Shown piece after piece: positions 27,075 to 35,503 of a stretch of 64,000 nt of DNA. The notes under the pieces are model-generated. The model was given only the letters and a program-made list of their open reading frames with translations. It made no database searches and was not told the origin of the DNA. The position numbers and the translations under genes were made by a program. The DNA comes from Cohnella endophytica. GTDB lineage: Bacteria; Bacillota; Bacilli; Paenibacillales; Paenibacillaceae. The stretch spans positions 124,001 through 188,000 of the forward strand of contig NZ_RBZM01000001.1 of the NCBI RefSeq assembly GCF_003628305.1, read 5' to 3'. Each line of letters opens with the position of its first letter. The first letter of the stretch is position 1.

Positions 27075-27419
27075 ATGCAACTCATCGATAAATCGAAAGT
27101 AAAGGAAATGATCGACCTACTGATCGATCAAGATCTCTATATCCACCTGGAGATGACCATGGGTGCCTATGCTTCCCACGTAGATAGCTCGAAACATCCG
27201 GCCGCGACCTTCATATCGAATGCCGTCATTCGATATACGCATGGATCGATTTCCGGAAACGGTCCTTTCCGAGTCGGTTTAAAGACGAGTCAGGGCTGGA
27301 TTTATTCGGAAGGACTTACTCATTACGAGGACGAAGACGTTGAACGGTTAATTATGGCCGGTCACGACAGCCAAGGCAAACTGATCGTCGCGCTGCAATT
27401 AAGTCGGGAACCCTTCTAA
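27075..27419 (+). CDS. yojF: YojF family protein (DUF1806)
   Basis: 114 residues, matching DUF1806/YojF (LDLYIHLEMT-like start with DLYIHLEMTMGAYAS, then NAVIRYTHGSISGNGPFRVGLKT and GWIYSEGLTHY). In Bacillus yojF sits directly before yojG (bshB2), as here (32-base gap), suggesting a joint role in bacillithiol metabolism. GGAGG (27063-27067) is one base from ATG 27069 but seven from ATG 27075, so I use the latter. Confidence 0.87.
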   Translation: MQLIDKSKVKEMIDLLIDQDLYIHLEMTMGAYASHVDSSKHPAATFISNAVIRYTHGSISGNGPFRVGLKTSQGWIYSEGLTHYEDEDVERLIMAGHDSQGKLIVALQLSREPF

Positions 27420-27451
27420 GGAAGGAAGGAAGGAAGAGAGGAGACGTTTCC

Positions 27452-28108
27452 ATGGAATCACGCATTTTAGTCGTATTGCCGCATCCGGACGACGAAGCCT
27501 TCGGCGTGTCGGGATCGCTGGCCAAATATATTCGCGATGGCGCGCAAGTAACCTACGCTTGCCTGACTTTGGGCGAAATGGGTCGCAACATGGGCATTCC
27601 GCCGTTCGCTACCCGGGTTACGCTTCCGGCTGTTCGCAAGGAAGAGCTGGAAGCCTCCTGCAGAGCCATTGGCATTCAGGATTTGAGATTGCTCGGCTTC
27701 CACGATAAAACGATTGAATTCGAAGACCAAGATAAGCTGGACGGAAGTATTATGGAGCTCGTGAACGAGCTTAATCCGTCGTTGATCATCACCTTCTATC
27801 CCGGGTATAGCGTTCATCCCGATCATGACGCTACCGGAGAAGCGGTTGTTCGGACGATCGGCAGAATGCCTGCGGATCGCAGGCCGCCCGTTCACTGCTT
27901 GGCTTTCTCCAAGAATCACGAGGAAACGATCGGCAAGCCGGACGTGATCATCGACGTGAAAGAGTTTTTACTCAAGAAGATGGGATCCATCCAAGCCCAT
28001 CGTTCCCAGTTCCAAGCCGCCGAGCTGTTAGGGAACAAGAAAATGCCGGACAAAGATATTCAAGACCGTTTCGGCACGGAACGTTTCTGGACCTATCGAT
28101 TCGAATAA
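27452..28108 (+). CDS. bshB2: Bacillithiol biosynthesis deacetylase BshB2
   Basis: 218 residues. A LmbE/PIG-L type zinc deacetylase with PHPDDE (metal residues and base) and HPDHDAT near residue 130. BshB removes acetate from GlcNAc-malate, the second step of bacillithiol synthesis. The pairing with yojF supports BshB2. A GGAAGG/AGAGAGGAG-rich RBS precedes the ATG. It ends at a strong terminator. Confidence 0.9.
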   Translation: MESRILVVLPHPDDEAFGVSGSLAKYIRDGAQVTYACLTLGEMGRNMGIPPFATRVTLPAVRKEELEASCRAIGIQDLRLLGFHDKTIEFEDQDKLDGSIMELVNELNPSLIITFYPGYSVHPDHDATGEAVVRTIGRMPADRRPPVHCLAFSKNHEETIGKPDVIIDVKEFLLKKMGSIQAHRSQFQAAELLGNKKMPDKDIQDRFGTERFWTYRFE

Positions 28109-28117
28109 GAGGAGTTG

Positions 28118-28142
28118 AACCCGCGGAAATCGCGGGTTTTTT
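28118..28142 (+). terminator. Terminator after bshB2
   Basis: AACCCGCG (28118-28125) pairs with CGCGGGTT (28131-28138), followed by T's. Confidence 0.88.
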
Positions 28143-28160
28143 AAGAGCGGAGGGATTCCA

Positions 28161-29054
28161 CTGATTCTAACTGTTCATGAACGCGATAGCTTGATGAGCG
28201 CTTTGGAACCGGATCAGCGAGAGTACCTGCAGAATCAATTGGTGCGTTCGAGACGTACGGCATTCGCGAATGCGATGGCTAAGGCGAAAGGCTTTCATAT
28301 CGCGGAAAATACGGACCCCGATGAAATCGAAGTCCTTCTCGACGAGTGGAAGTATACGGGGTATATCGATGCCGGGAAAGTTTCTTCGGAATTGCGTTGC
28401 GAATGCGGAAGACCGTTACGTTATCAGCATCACGTCGAGCACAAAACTTCAGGAGAAAAGAAACGGTTCGGAATCGAGCATCTGAAGGAACACTTAGGCA
28501 TTGATGCTGCGACGGTCGCGGAAGTTCTGAAGGGGTTCGATGCCATCGATTACGAGCTTGACGAACTGTTATTGAAAATAAATGGCGGATGGCAACCGAA
28601 TCCGGAGCTATTGCAACGTGCGGGTACGGATATACCGGATGACGTGAAAATCCATTTGAAATTGAAATTGCCTTTACTGGAGCGTCAGATCCGCAAGCTT
28701 GGACAACTTCGGTTAAGGAAACGCGTTACAGCAGCTCCTTCGATCCTACCGGTTAAAGCGGAAATGACGCACGATTTGTTTTCCTGGAATGAAGAACCTC
28801 GGCCATCGGCTCGAGCATACGGCGCTTCTCTGGATTCAGCATGGAGGGATCCGGTTCGAGCCTATTTAACTAGCGGCGTGCGCAGCGCCCGGGTCATCTG
28901 CGAATTGTTGATCAGCGAACGAAACGCGCCTAACGATCGGATGCTGACCGGCAAGCCGATGCTTTATTTGCAAGTGTGCCGGTTTATCGAAGAAGTTTAT
29001 CCAGAAGCTATTATTCAAATGCAAGGAACCGACGATCGGATTTACGAGATTTAG
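28161..29054 (+). CDS. DUF3895-like protein, probable non-standard start
   Basis: About 297 residues, soluble. Motifs include DPDEIEVLLDEWKYTGYIDAGKV, then RCECGRPLRYQH (a CxC pair) and RFGIEHLKEHLGI, which I associate with DUF3895, moderately sure. The C-terminal part has a second helical domain (ARVICELLISERN, LYLQVCRFIEEVYPEA). TTG 28191 and ATG 28194 lack an RBS. GGAGGG at 28149-28154 points to translation starting at CTG 28161 or ATT 28164, adding ILTVHERDSL, which continues the helix naturally. Function unknown. Confidence 0.65.
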   Translation: MILTVHERDSLMSALEPDQREYLQNQLVRSRRTAFANAMAKAKGFHIAENTDPDEIEVLLDEWKYTGYIDAGKVSSELRCECGRPLRYQHHVEHKTSGEKKRFGIEHLKEHLGIDAATVAEVLKGFDAIDYELDELLLKINGGWQPNPELLQRAGTDIPDDVKIHLKLKLPLLERQIRKLGQLRLRKRVTAAPSILPVKAEMTHDLFSWNEEPRPSARAYGASLDSAWRDPVRAYLTSGVRSARVICELLISERNAPNDRMLTGKPMLYLQVCRFIEEVYPEAIIQMQGTDDRIYEI

Positions 29055-29095
29055 CTGCGGAAAATATCGAATCTTAGGAATTACCATCGATTGCA

Positions 29096-29124
29096 ATGAC
29101 AAATCCCGATGAATCGGATATGAT
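29096..29124 (+). promoter_or_regulatory. Sigma-A promoter for cobalamin riboswitch transcript
   Basis: ATGACA (29096-29101) and TATGAT (29119-29124) are 17 bases apart; transcription would start near 29131, just before the aptamer. Confidence 0.55.
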
Positions 29125-29145
29125 TAGCTGACAATTTAATATGTT

Positions 29146-29325
29146 TTCAGGTGCCGATTAGAATTCGATTACGAATCTGAATCGGTTAAAAGGGAAGTCG
29201 GGTGCAAATCCCGCGCGGTCCCGCCGCTGTGATAGAGGAGTTCTTGCAACATGCCACTGGTTATCCGGGAAGGCTGCAAGGGCGATGATCCTAGAGTCAG
29301 AAAACCTGCCTGGACGATACACCAA
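29146..29325 (+). ncRNA. Cobalamin (B12) riboswitch aptamer
   Basis: The conserved blocks appear in order: GGTGCC (29150-29155); GGGAAGTCGGGTGCAAATCC (from 29192) leading into CGGTCCCGCCGCTGTGA; GCCACTGG (29253-29260); CCGGGAAGGC (29266-29275); GATGATCC, then AGTCAG and ACCTGCC (29284-29310). This is the full B12-box aptamer. It controls the DUF4430/SLH protein and probably the ECF genes downstream, normally repressing them when cobalamin is plentiful. Confidence 0.96.
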
Positions 29326-29358
29326 TAACTCTACGAGCGATAGGGAGGTGTTTTTTTT
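29319..29358 (+). terminator. Possible first terminator in the B12 expression platform
   Basis: ACACC (29319-29323) can pair with GGTGT (29347-29351), followed by a run of eight T's. The stem is short and imperfect, so it may instead be part of the regulatory fold. Confidence 0.4.
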
Positions 29359-29391
29359 CATGCCGTTTTTATTTGCGATGCCATGGACTTA

Positions 29392-29424
29392 AACCTCTTA
29401 ACGATTCTAGTTAAGAGGTTTTTT
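29392..29424 (+). terminator. B12 riboswitch terminator
   Basis: AACCTCTTAAC (29392-29402) pairs perfectly with GTTAAGAGGTT (29410-29420), then T's to 29424. It lies between the aptamer and the coding region, as expected for transcriptional control. Confidence 0.85.
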
Positions 29425-29479
29425 CGTCTGCGCGAGGCAGATTAACGTGTTTATTTCAATTCTGGGAAGGATGTCCGTA

Positions 29480-32400
29480 ATGAAAAAGAAGTTTTTATCT
29501 TGGTTGCTTGTCTTTAGCGTCATCGTTTCACTTTTCTCCCCGGGTCTTACGAGGGCGCATGCCGAAGACGGCGCGCCGAAAGGCTACGTCACGTTGTCCG
29601 TGGAGAAGTTCACTTTAGGTCAAGGCTATTATCGGGAGCCTGTGAAAGTACCGTTCTACGAAGGTGAGAACGGCGCGGCGTTAATCACTCGGGTTATTGG
29701 CGAAGAGAACATGAACGCCAAGTACTACGGAGATCAATTCTATCTCTCAAAAATCAAAGACTCGGACTCACAGACTCACATCCCGCAGTATATCGTCGAC
29801 GCGGTCGCGAACGACGGGCAAACGATCGGGGAGCGGAACGATCCGAATTGGTTGGGCGAATTCGACTATACGTCGATGTCCGGCTGGATGTATGCATTGA
29901 ATAACCAGTTCCCCGGATACGGATTTTCGGCTTACGAACCGCAAGACGGCGATGTTGTTCGCGCACAGTTCAGCGTCTACGGCTATGGCGCAGATCTTGG
30001 GGCGGAAGGGTACGGTTTCATACAAGCGGCGAACAAGGACGCGTTGACGGCGAAAGTCGCGGCGATTAACAGCGATCCTGATCGAGCGGCGTACTTGGCG
30101 GATTCGGCCATACATACGGCCTATGTCCACGCTTACGACGTATTGGAAAACTTGGAAAGCACCCAATCGAGCGTCGATGATGCGTTAGGAGATTTAGCCG
30201 AAGAGACTTCGCGGGATATTTTCAAGCCGGTATTGACGATAACGGGGTTGTCCGACGGACTGGAAGTTTATTCCTCGCAGCTCGTATTCAAAGTCGGCGT
30301 TAAGGATAATGTCGATGCGGTCGTCCTTCCCGAAGTCAAAGTGAACGGCACGGTCGTGTTCGCGGCTTCCGGCGGACAGTATCAAGCGAATTTAAACGCG
30401 GGCACGAACGTAATTACCGTTTCCGCGACGGATGCCGCAGGCAATCGCGCGGAAAAATCGTTGAATGTCATCTATGTGAATAGAACGGCGCTCAACGCGA
30501 AGAGCCAGTTGGAGAAAAATCTGCCGTATATTGTGAAAACCGTAACCAATCCGAAGTTCGGCACGCTAGGCGGAGAATGGTCGGTGCTCTCGTTGGCGCG
30601 GGCGAGTTATGCGGTGCCGGACGGTTATTATAATAAATATTTCAGTAACGTCGTCTCTTCGGTCGCGGCATTAAAGGATGCGAACGGCGGCGTGCTCGAC
30701 AAGAACAAAAGCACGGAGCATTCCCGGTTGATCCTTGCGCTTTCGGCGATCGGAAAGGATGCTCACGACGTCGGAAAGTACGACGTGACGGAGGCGCTAT
30801 CTGATCTCGATTACGTGGCGAAGCAAGGAAACAACGGTCCGATTTTCGCTCTAATCGCGATGGATACGGTGAATTACGATTTCGCGCCGGCGAAATCGGA
30901 CAAGACGCAAGCGACAAGAGAAAAGCTGATCGACTATATTCTCGATAATGAAGTTAAGAAAGGCGCACCGGATGCGGGCGGCTGGGCGCTGGGCGTCACG
31001 AAGGCGGACGTCGACATGACAGGGATGGCGTTGCAAGCGTTGGCGCCGTATTATCGTACGAACGATAAAGTGAAAGCCGCCGCCGACCGCGCGATCCAAT
31101 GGCTATCGGCGAACCAGAACGCGACGGGAGGGTATACGAGCTTCGGCAGTACGAGCAGCGAGAGCTTATCGCAAGTCGTCACCGCGTTATCCGAACTCGG
31201 CATCGATTCGACGTCGGACCCGAGATTTATTAAGAACGGCATATCCGCGATGGATGCTTTATTAGCTTTCGCGGTAACGGACGGAGGATTCAAGCACGTC
31301 TCTACGGGCAAAGTGGACAGCATGGCGACGGATCAAGGGACGTATGCGCTGGTCGCTTACGATCGGATGGCGCGAGGGGCAAACCGTCTTTACGAAATGA
31401 CGGACGTCGTTCCGATGCAGTCGGGAAGTGCCAACGAAACGGTCGTCACGTTGCCGGGCGGGGTTCATCATGATCTCACCATCCCGAGCGACTATATCGA
31501 TTATTCGCTTTCGATCTCCCCGGTCGATGCCTATAAAGACGTTACTATTCTCATTCCCGAATCCAAAATTTCAAGCGTTCGATTGAATTTGACTCCGAAC
31601 GTTAGCCTCCCCGGCATTTCAGCTACGAAAGGTCAAGTGTCTGCCGCGATTCCGAAAGGCGCGAAAGTCGTTAGCGGCGATCCCTCCTCGCTGGAATGGC
31701 TCTCGACGATCGACATCGCGAATCCCGCTATGGCAACGAGTATCGGCAGTATCATCGCGCAAGGGAAAAAACTCGACGCGATCTCAGCCGCGATCCGCAT
31801 GGGCGGTACCGCGGACATCGCGTTCGATTCGTTCGTGACGTTGACGTTCACCGGACAGAAAGGGAAGCAAGCCGCGTTTATCCAGAACGGCACGGCGCAA
31901 GCGATCGAGAAGTTCGCGAACGACGCGGACGGATTAGCGAGCGGCAAAGCCGAATATGCCTACGATTACGGTAACGATCTCGTCGTCAAAACGAAGCATT
32001 TTACGGATTTCGTCGCTTATGCGGATAAAACCGACGGCGCGTCCGGAGGTGGCGGAGCGACGGCGCATGCTACCTTGTCCATCGACAAATTGACAATCGG
32101 CAGAGGTTACGTGATATCTCCAAAAAGCGTCGCTTTACAACCCGGAGACACGGTGTGGAGCGTGCTTCAGCGGGAGATGGACGCGAACGGAATAATTTAT
32201 TCCGTAAAATGGTACAGCGAATATAACAGCGTTTACGTGCAATCGATCGCCGGAGACGGCGAATTCAACCACGGCGAAGGCAGCGGATGGATGTACAATG
32301 TCAACGGGACCTACCCGAATTACGGAGCCGACCTTTATACGTTGAAGAACGGCGACTCCGTGCAATGGCGCTATACTACGGATTTGGGATGCGATTTAGG

Positions 32401-34579
32401 AGCAGGACAAGAAGGGTGCGTTCCAGGAAGCGGTGCGCCGGCTCTTGACCCGAATGACAAAACGCCGATCATTGCGGTGCCTAACGACAACAAGAGCGAT
32501 TACATCCTGAGTTTGACCGAGAAAATGAAATCGACGGAAAATATCACATTGAATATCCCCGAGGAGAAAAAGAAAGTTGTTCTTAATCTTAAGGAAGTAT
32601 CCGATGGAATTCCGAAAGTGACGGCGAACAAAGGCACTCTTTCGTTCGTCATCGACAAGGGGACGAAATTGAAGTCAGGCCCGACGAGTATAGAAGTGCT
32701 GACCTCGATCGATGTCAAGGATGCAAAGCTTCAGCAGTCGATCCAAGACACGATCGGTTCTAAAGTACGACTGAACAGGATCGTTAATGCATTTGTCATG
32801 GGCTCTTCGAATCAATCCGTCGTGTTCGACCGTCCGGTTTCGTTAACGGTCAAGGGCGGCAAAGGTCAACTTGCCGGATTTGTGGAGAACGACAACTTCA
32901 TTCCGATCGCGGTTTACGATTCCGAAACCCAAGGCGCTCAAGCGGTGCAAGGAATGGAGAAATACGCGTACGCTTATGTCGCTGGAAAAGATCTCGTTAT
33001 CCGTACGAATCACTTCACTTCGTTCGTTACGTATACGGCCGAAGCGGCCGCGAGTCCAGAACCGAAGGCCGATCCGAAAGACCGGTATGCGGATGCTGCG
33101 CTGATCTCTTCCTGGGCTTACGGCGCAATCGGTGACGCGACGAGCAAAGGGTTCCTGCAAGGCAGCGGAGGCAAGCTGAACCCGAAAGGCTCGGTTACAA
33201 GAGCTGAATTCGCCAAGCTGCTCGTGTCGGTGCTCGGATTAAGCACGGAAGGCGGAAGCGCGAACGCGTTCTCCGACGTCCCATCGGGCAAATGGTTTGC
33301 GCCATACGTGAACGCCGCTTACGGAGCGGGATGGATTGCCGGGTACGACAAGCAATTCAAACCGAACGACACGATTACGCGCGAGCAAATGGCCGTCATT
33401 TTGAACAAGGCGCTTGGAAATCCACAAACGTCCGATATTTCCGCGATCAATGATCTAGACAAGGTATCTTCTTGGGCGAAAGCGGACGTGAAGAAAATCG
33501 TTTCGCTTGCGTTGATGACTGGACAGAATAACCGCTTCGATCCGAAAAGCGCAGTAAGCCGTGAAATGGCGACCGTCGTTTCGATGAGAGCTTATGCGTA
33601 CAAGGGAGGAGCGGACGCGGGCGGGCAACCGGAAGCGGACACGAAGCTTTCGGTCTCGAAACAGATCGCCGAGACTGCCGCGTACATGCAACGCACGATT
33701 ACGAATCCCACCGTATCCAGCATCGGCGGTGAATGGACGGTGTTCGGATTGGCGCGCTCGGGATCGAACGTCCCGGTCGCGTATAACGCGCTCTACTATG
33801 CCAATCTCGAGAAGACGTTGAAAGAGAAAGACGGAAATCTGCATTCCGTGAAATACACGGAATACTCGCGGGTCATTCTGGCGCTCGGCGCGATCGGCCG
33901 CAAAGTCGACGACGTAGCCGGATACAACTTACTGGAGAGGTTGTCCGACTTCGATACGTTGATCAAGCAAGGCATCAACGGGCCGATCTTCGCGCTCATC
34001 GCGCTGGACAGCAAGAAATACGAGATTCCGAAAGACGCCGGCGTCAAGACGCAAACGACGCGCGACTTGCTGATCGACTTCATCTTGAAGAGGGAAGTGC
34101 AAGGAGGCGGATGGGCGCTCGGAGAGAAACCGGTCGCGTCCGATCCTGATATTACCGGAATGGCCATTCAAAGTCTCGCGCCTTACTACGCTTCGAACAA
34201 AGACGTACGCGATGCCGTGGACAGAGCGTTGGCATGGTTATCCAAAGCGCAAACCGCGGACGGCGGATACGCCAGCTATAACTCCGTCAACTCGGAAAGC
34301 ATCGCTCAAGTCATCGTGGCGATAACGAGTCTCGGCATCGATCCGAACACCGATCCGAGATTCGTGAAGAACGGTCATTCGGCGTTGGCGGCTTTGCTCG
34401 GATTCGCGGCGAAAGATGGAGGGTTCTATCATATTAAAGCAGGCGGCATAGATAACGGAGGCGCCAAGCCGGGCAATGTCGATCCGATGGCGACCGATCA
34501 GGCGATGTACGCATTAGTCGCTTACGAACGCTACGCGAACGCGAAAACCCGCCTCTACGATATGACGGACGTCAAGTAA
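29480..34579 (+). CDS. Giant S-layer-anchored protein with paired DUF4430 and alpha/alpha-toroid domains (putative cobalamin capture)
   Basis: 1,699 residues; ATG 29480 is nine bases after GGGAAGG. Signal peptide 1-28. Domains (approximate): DUF4430 #1 35-175 (MSGWMYALNNQFPGYG); Ig-like 249-334; alpha/alpha toroid #1 337-643 (prenyltransferase/intrinsic-factor-like, GGYTSFGSTSSESLSQVV); beta module #1 660-850; DUF4430 #2 863-970 (GSGWMYNVNGTYPNYG); beta module #2 1005-1188; three SLH repeats 1200-1375 (AEFAKLLV, REQMAVIL, REMATVVS); toroid #2 1390-1698. Toroids 1 and 2 are clear paralogues, as are the beta modules. Human intrinsic factor and transcobalamin combine a helical toroid with a DUF4430-like beta domain to hold B12. 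With the upstream B12 riboswitch, extracellular cobalamin binding is a strong inference. SLH would attach it to the cell-wall polymer. Confidence 0.88.
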   Translation: MKKKFLSWLLVFSVIVSLFSPGLTRAHAEDGAPKGYVTLSVEKFTLGQGYYREPVKVPFYEGENGAALITRVIGEENMNAKYYGDQFYLSKIKDSDSQTHIPQYIVDAVANDGQTIGERNDPNWLGEFDYTSMSGWMYALNNQFPGYGFSAYEPQDGDVVRAQFSVYGYGADLGAEGYGFIQAANKDALTAKVAAINSDPDRAAYLADSAIHTAYVHAYDVLENLESTQSSVDDALGDLAEETSRDIFKPVLTITGLSDGLEVYSSQLVFKVGVKDNVDAVVLPEVKVNGTVVFAASGGQYQANLNAGTNVITVSATDAAGNRAEKSLNVIYVNRTALNAKSQLEKNLPYIVKTVTNPKFGTLGGEWSVLSLARASYAVPDGYYNKYFSNVVSSVAALKDANGGVLDKNKSTEHSRLILALSAIGKDAHDVGKYDVTEALSDLDYVAKQGNNGPIFALIAMDTVNYDFAPAKSDKTQATREKLIDYILDNEVKKGAPDAGGWALGVTKADVDMTGMALQALAPYYRTNDKVKAAADRAIQWLSANQNATGGYTSFGSTSSESLSQVVTALSELGIDSTSDPRFIKNGISAMDALLAFAVTDGGFKHVSTGKVDSMATDQGTYALVAYDRMARGANRLYEMTDVVPMQSGSANETVVTLPGGVHHDLTIPSDYIDYSLSISPVDAYKDVTILIPESKISSVRLNLTPNVSLPGISATKGQVSAAIPKGAKVVSGDPSSLEWLSTIDIANPAMATSIGSIIAQGKKLDAISAAIRMGGTADIAFDSFVTLTFTGQKGKQAAFIQNGTAQAIEKFANDADGLASGKAEYAYDYGNDLVVKTKHFTDFVAYADKTDGASGGGGATAHATLSIDKLTIGRGYVISPKSVALQPGDTVWSVLQREMDANGIIYSVKWYSEYNSVYVQSIAGDGEFNHGEGSGWMYNVNGTYPNYGADLYTLKNGDSVQWRYTTDLGCDLGAGQEGCVPGSGAPALDPNDKTPIIAVPNDNKSDYILSLTEKMKSTENITLNIPEEKKKVVLNLKEVSDGIPKVTANKGTLSFVIDKGTKLKSGPTSIEVLTSIDVKDAKLQQSIQDTIGSKVRLNRIVNAFVMGSSNQSVVFDRPVSLTVKGGKGQLAGFVENDNFIPIAVYDSETQGAQAVQGMEKYAYAYVAGKDLVIRTNHFTSFVTYTAEAAASPEPKADPKDRYADAALISSWAYGAIGDATSKGFLQGSGGKLNPKGSVTRAEFAKLLVSVLGLSTEGGSANAFSDVPSGKWFAPYVNAAYGAGWIAGYDKQFKPNDTITREQMAVILNKALGNPQTSDISAINDLDKVSSWAKADVKKIVSLALMTGQNNRFDPKSAVSREMATVVSMRAYAYKGGADAGGQPEADTKLSVSKQIAETAAYMQRTITNPTVSSIGGEWTVFGLARSGSNVPVAYNALYYANLEKTLKEKDGNLHSVKYTEYSRVILALGAIGRKVDDVAGYNLLERLSDFDTLIKQGINGPIFALIALDSKKYEIPKDAGVKTQTTRDLLIDFILKREVQGGGWALGEKPVASDPDITGMAIQSLAPYYASNKDVRDAVDRALAWLSKAQTADGGYASYNSVNSESIAQVIVAITSLGIDPNTDPRFVKNGHSALAALLGFAAKDGGFYHIKAGGIDNGGAKPGNVDPMATDQAMYALVAYERYANAKTRLYDMTDVK

Positions 34580-34609
34580 CTGGCAACGCGGAAGAGGTGT
34601 GAAACATTC

Positions 34610-35503
34610 ATGAAAATAACGAAAAATAAAGCCATTGCCGCGTTGGTCATCGTGCTGGCGCTCACGCTCGCGTTTTTCTGGAGCGGAAGCGACCGGCATG
34701 GGGGGAAGAGCGGAATTTCGGGGACGGAGACGCCTGCGGTCAGCGAAAGCGGTTCTTCTCCGACCGCGACGCCGGAATCGTCTCCGATCGCAACGGGCGA
34801 TTCCGGGGACGTTCAGCCGACCGAGTCCGAAGCGACGCCCGTCAAGAAGGAGTCTGACGCCGTTCAGGCTCCTTCCGCGACGTCGGAGCAGACAAAGGAA
34901 CTGCCGGCCTCGCCGACAAAACCTTCCAAACCGGCCGAGTCCGACAAGCCTGCCGGGCAGGGCGACGCCAAGCCGCCGAAGGAACAGGAGGCAACGAAGG
35001 ACAAGTACCAGACCGATCCTGTGCCCGAAGGTAAACCGAAGCCCGTCGAGTGGCAGGATGTAACCGTCGACAAGAAGAAGCCGCTGAAAGCGACTTTGTC
35101 CGTTACATGTAAGACGATCCTCGATAACCTCGACCAATTCAATAAGGATAAGCTCGAGGTATTGCCGAAGGACGGCGTTATTTTTGAATCGCAGTCCGTG
35201 ACGTTCTACGAAGGAGAGTCCGTGTTCGACGTCTTGCTAAGAGAGATGAGGGGTCATAAAATCCATATGGAATTCGAGATGACGCCGATATATAACAGCA
35301 ATTATATCGAAGGCATCAACAATATTTACGAATTCGATTGCGGAGAGCTGAGCGGTTGGATGTACAAGGTAAACGGATGGTTTCCGAATTACGGCGCAAG
35401 CCGATATAAGCTTAAAGACGGCGATGTCGTCGATTGGGTATATACTTGCGATCTTGGAAGGGATATCGGAGGAGATCAAGCGGCCTCGGGGGGTTCCAAG
35501 TGA
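34610..35503 (+). CDS. Membrane-tethered DUF4430 protein (putative cobalamin relay)
   Basis: 297 residues. An N-terminal membrane anchor (about 7-24, no lipobox Cys) leads to a long Ser/Thr/Pro/Glu/Lys-rich spacer (about 30-150), then one DUF4430 domain (about 165-290) with FYEGESVFDVLLREM, YNSNYIEGI, ELSGWMYKVNGWFPNYGASRYKLKDGD. The same W-M-Y/N-G-x-x-P-N-Y-G pattern is in the large SLH protein. GAAGAGGTG precedes the ATG. It overlaps the EcfT gene by four bases (GTGA), so it is made together with the transporter, and may hand cobalamin to it. Confidence 0.88.
   Translation: MKITKNKAIAALVIVLALTLAFFWSGSDRHGGKSGISGTETPAVSESGSSPTATPESSPIATGDSGDVQPTESEATPVKKESDAVQAPSATSEQTKELPASPTKPSKPAESDKPAGQGDAKPPKEQEATKDKYQTDPVPEGKPKPVEWQDVTVDKKKPLKATLSVTCKTILDNLDQFNKDKLEVLPKDGVIFESQSVTFYEGESVFDVLLREMRGHKIHMEFEMTPIYNSNYIEGINNIYEFDCGELSGWMYKVNGWFPNYGASRYKLKDGDVVDWVYTCDLGRDIGGDQAASGGSK

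Noticed and set aside
33455..34171. Overlapping minus-strand frames inside the giant DUF4430 protein
   Set aside because: Arg-rich shadows caused by the codon bias of the real gene; no domains or RBS.
34514..35137. 207-residue minus-strand frame opposite the DUF4430 anchor gene
   Set aside because: Its Arg/Leu/Gly-rich sequence mirrors the low-complexity spacer of the real gene.
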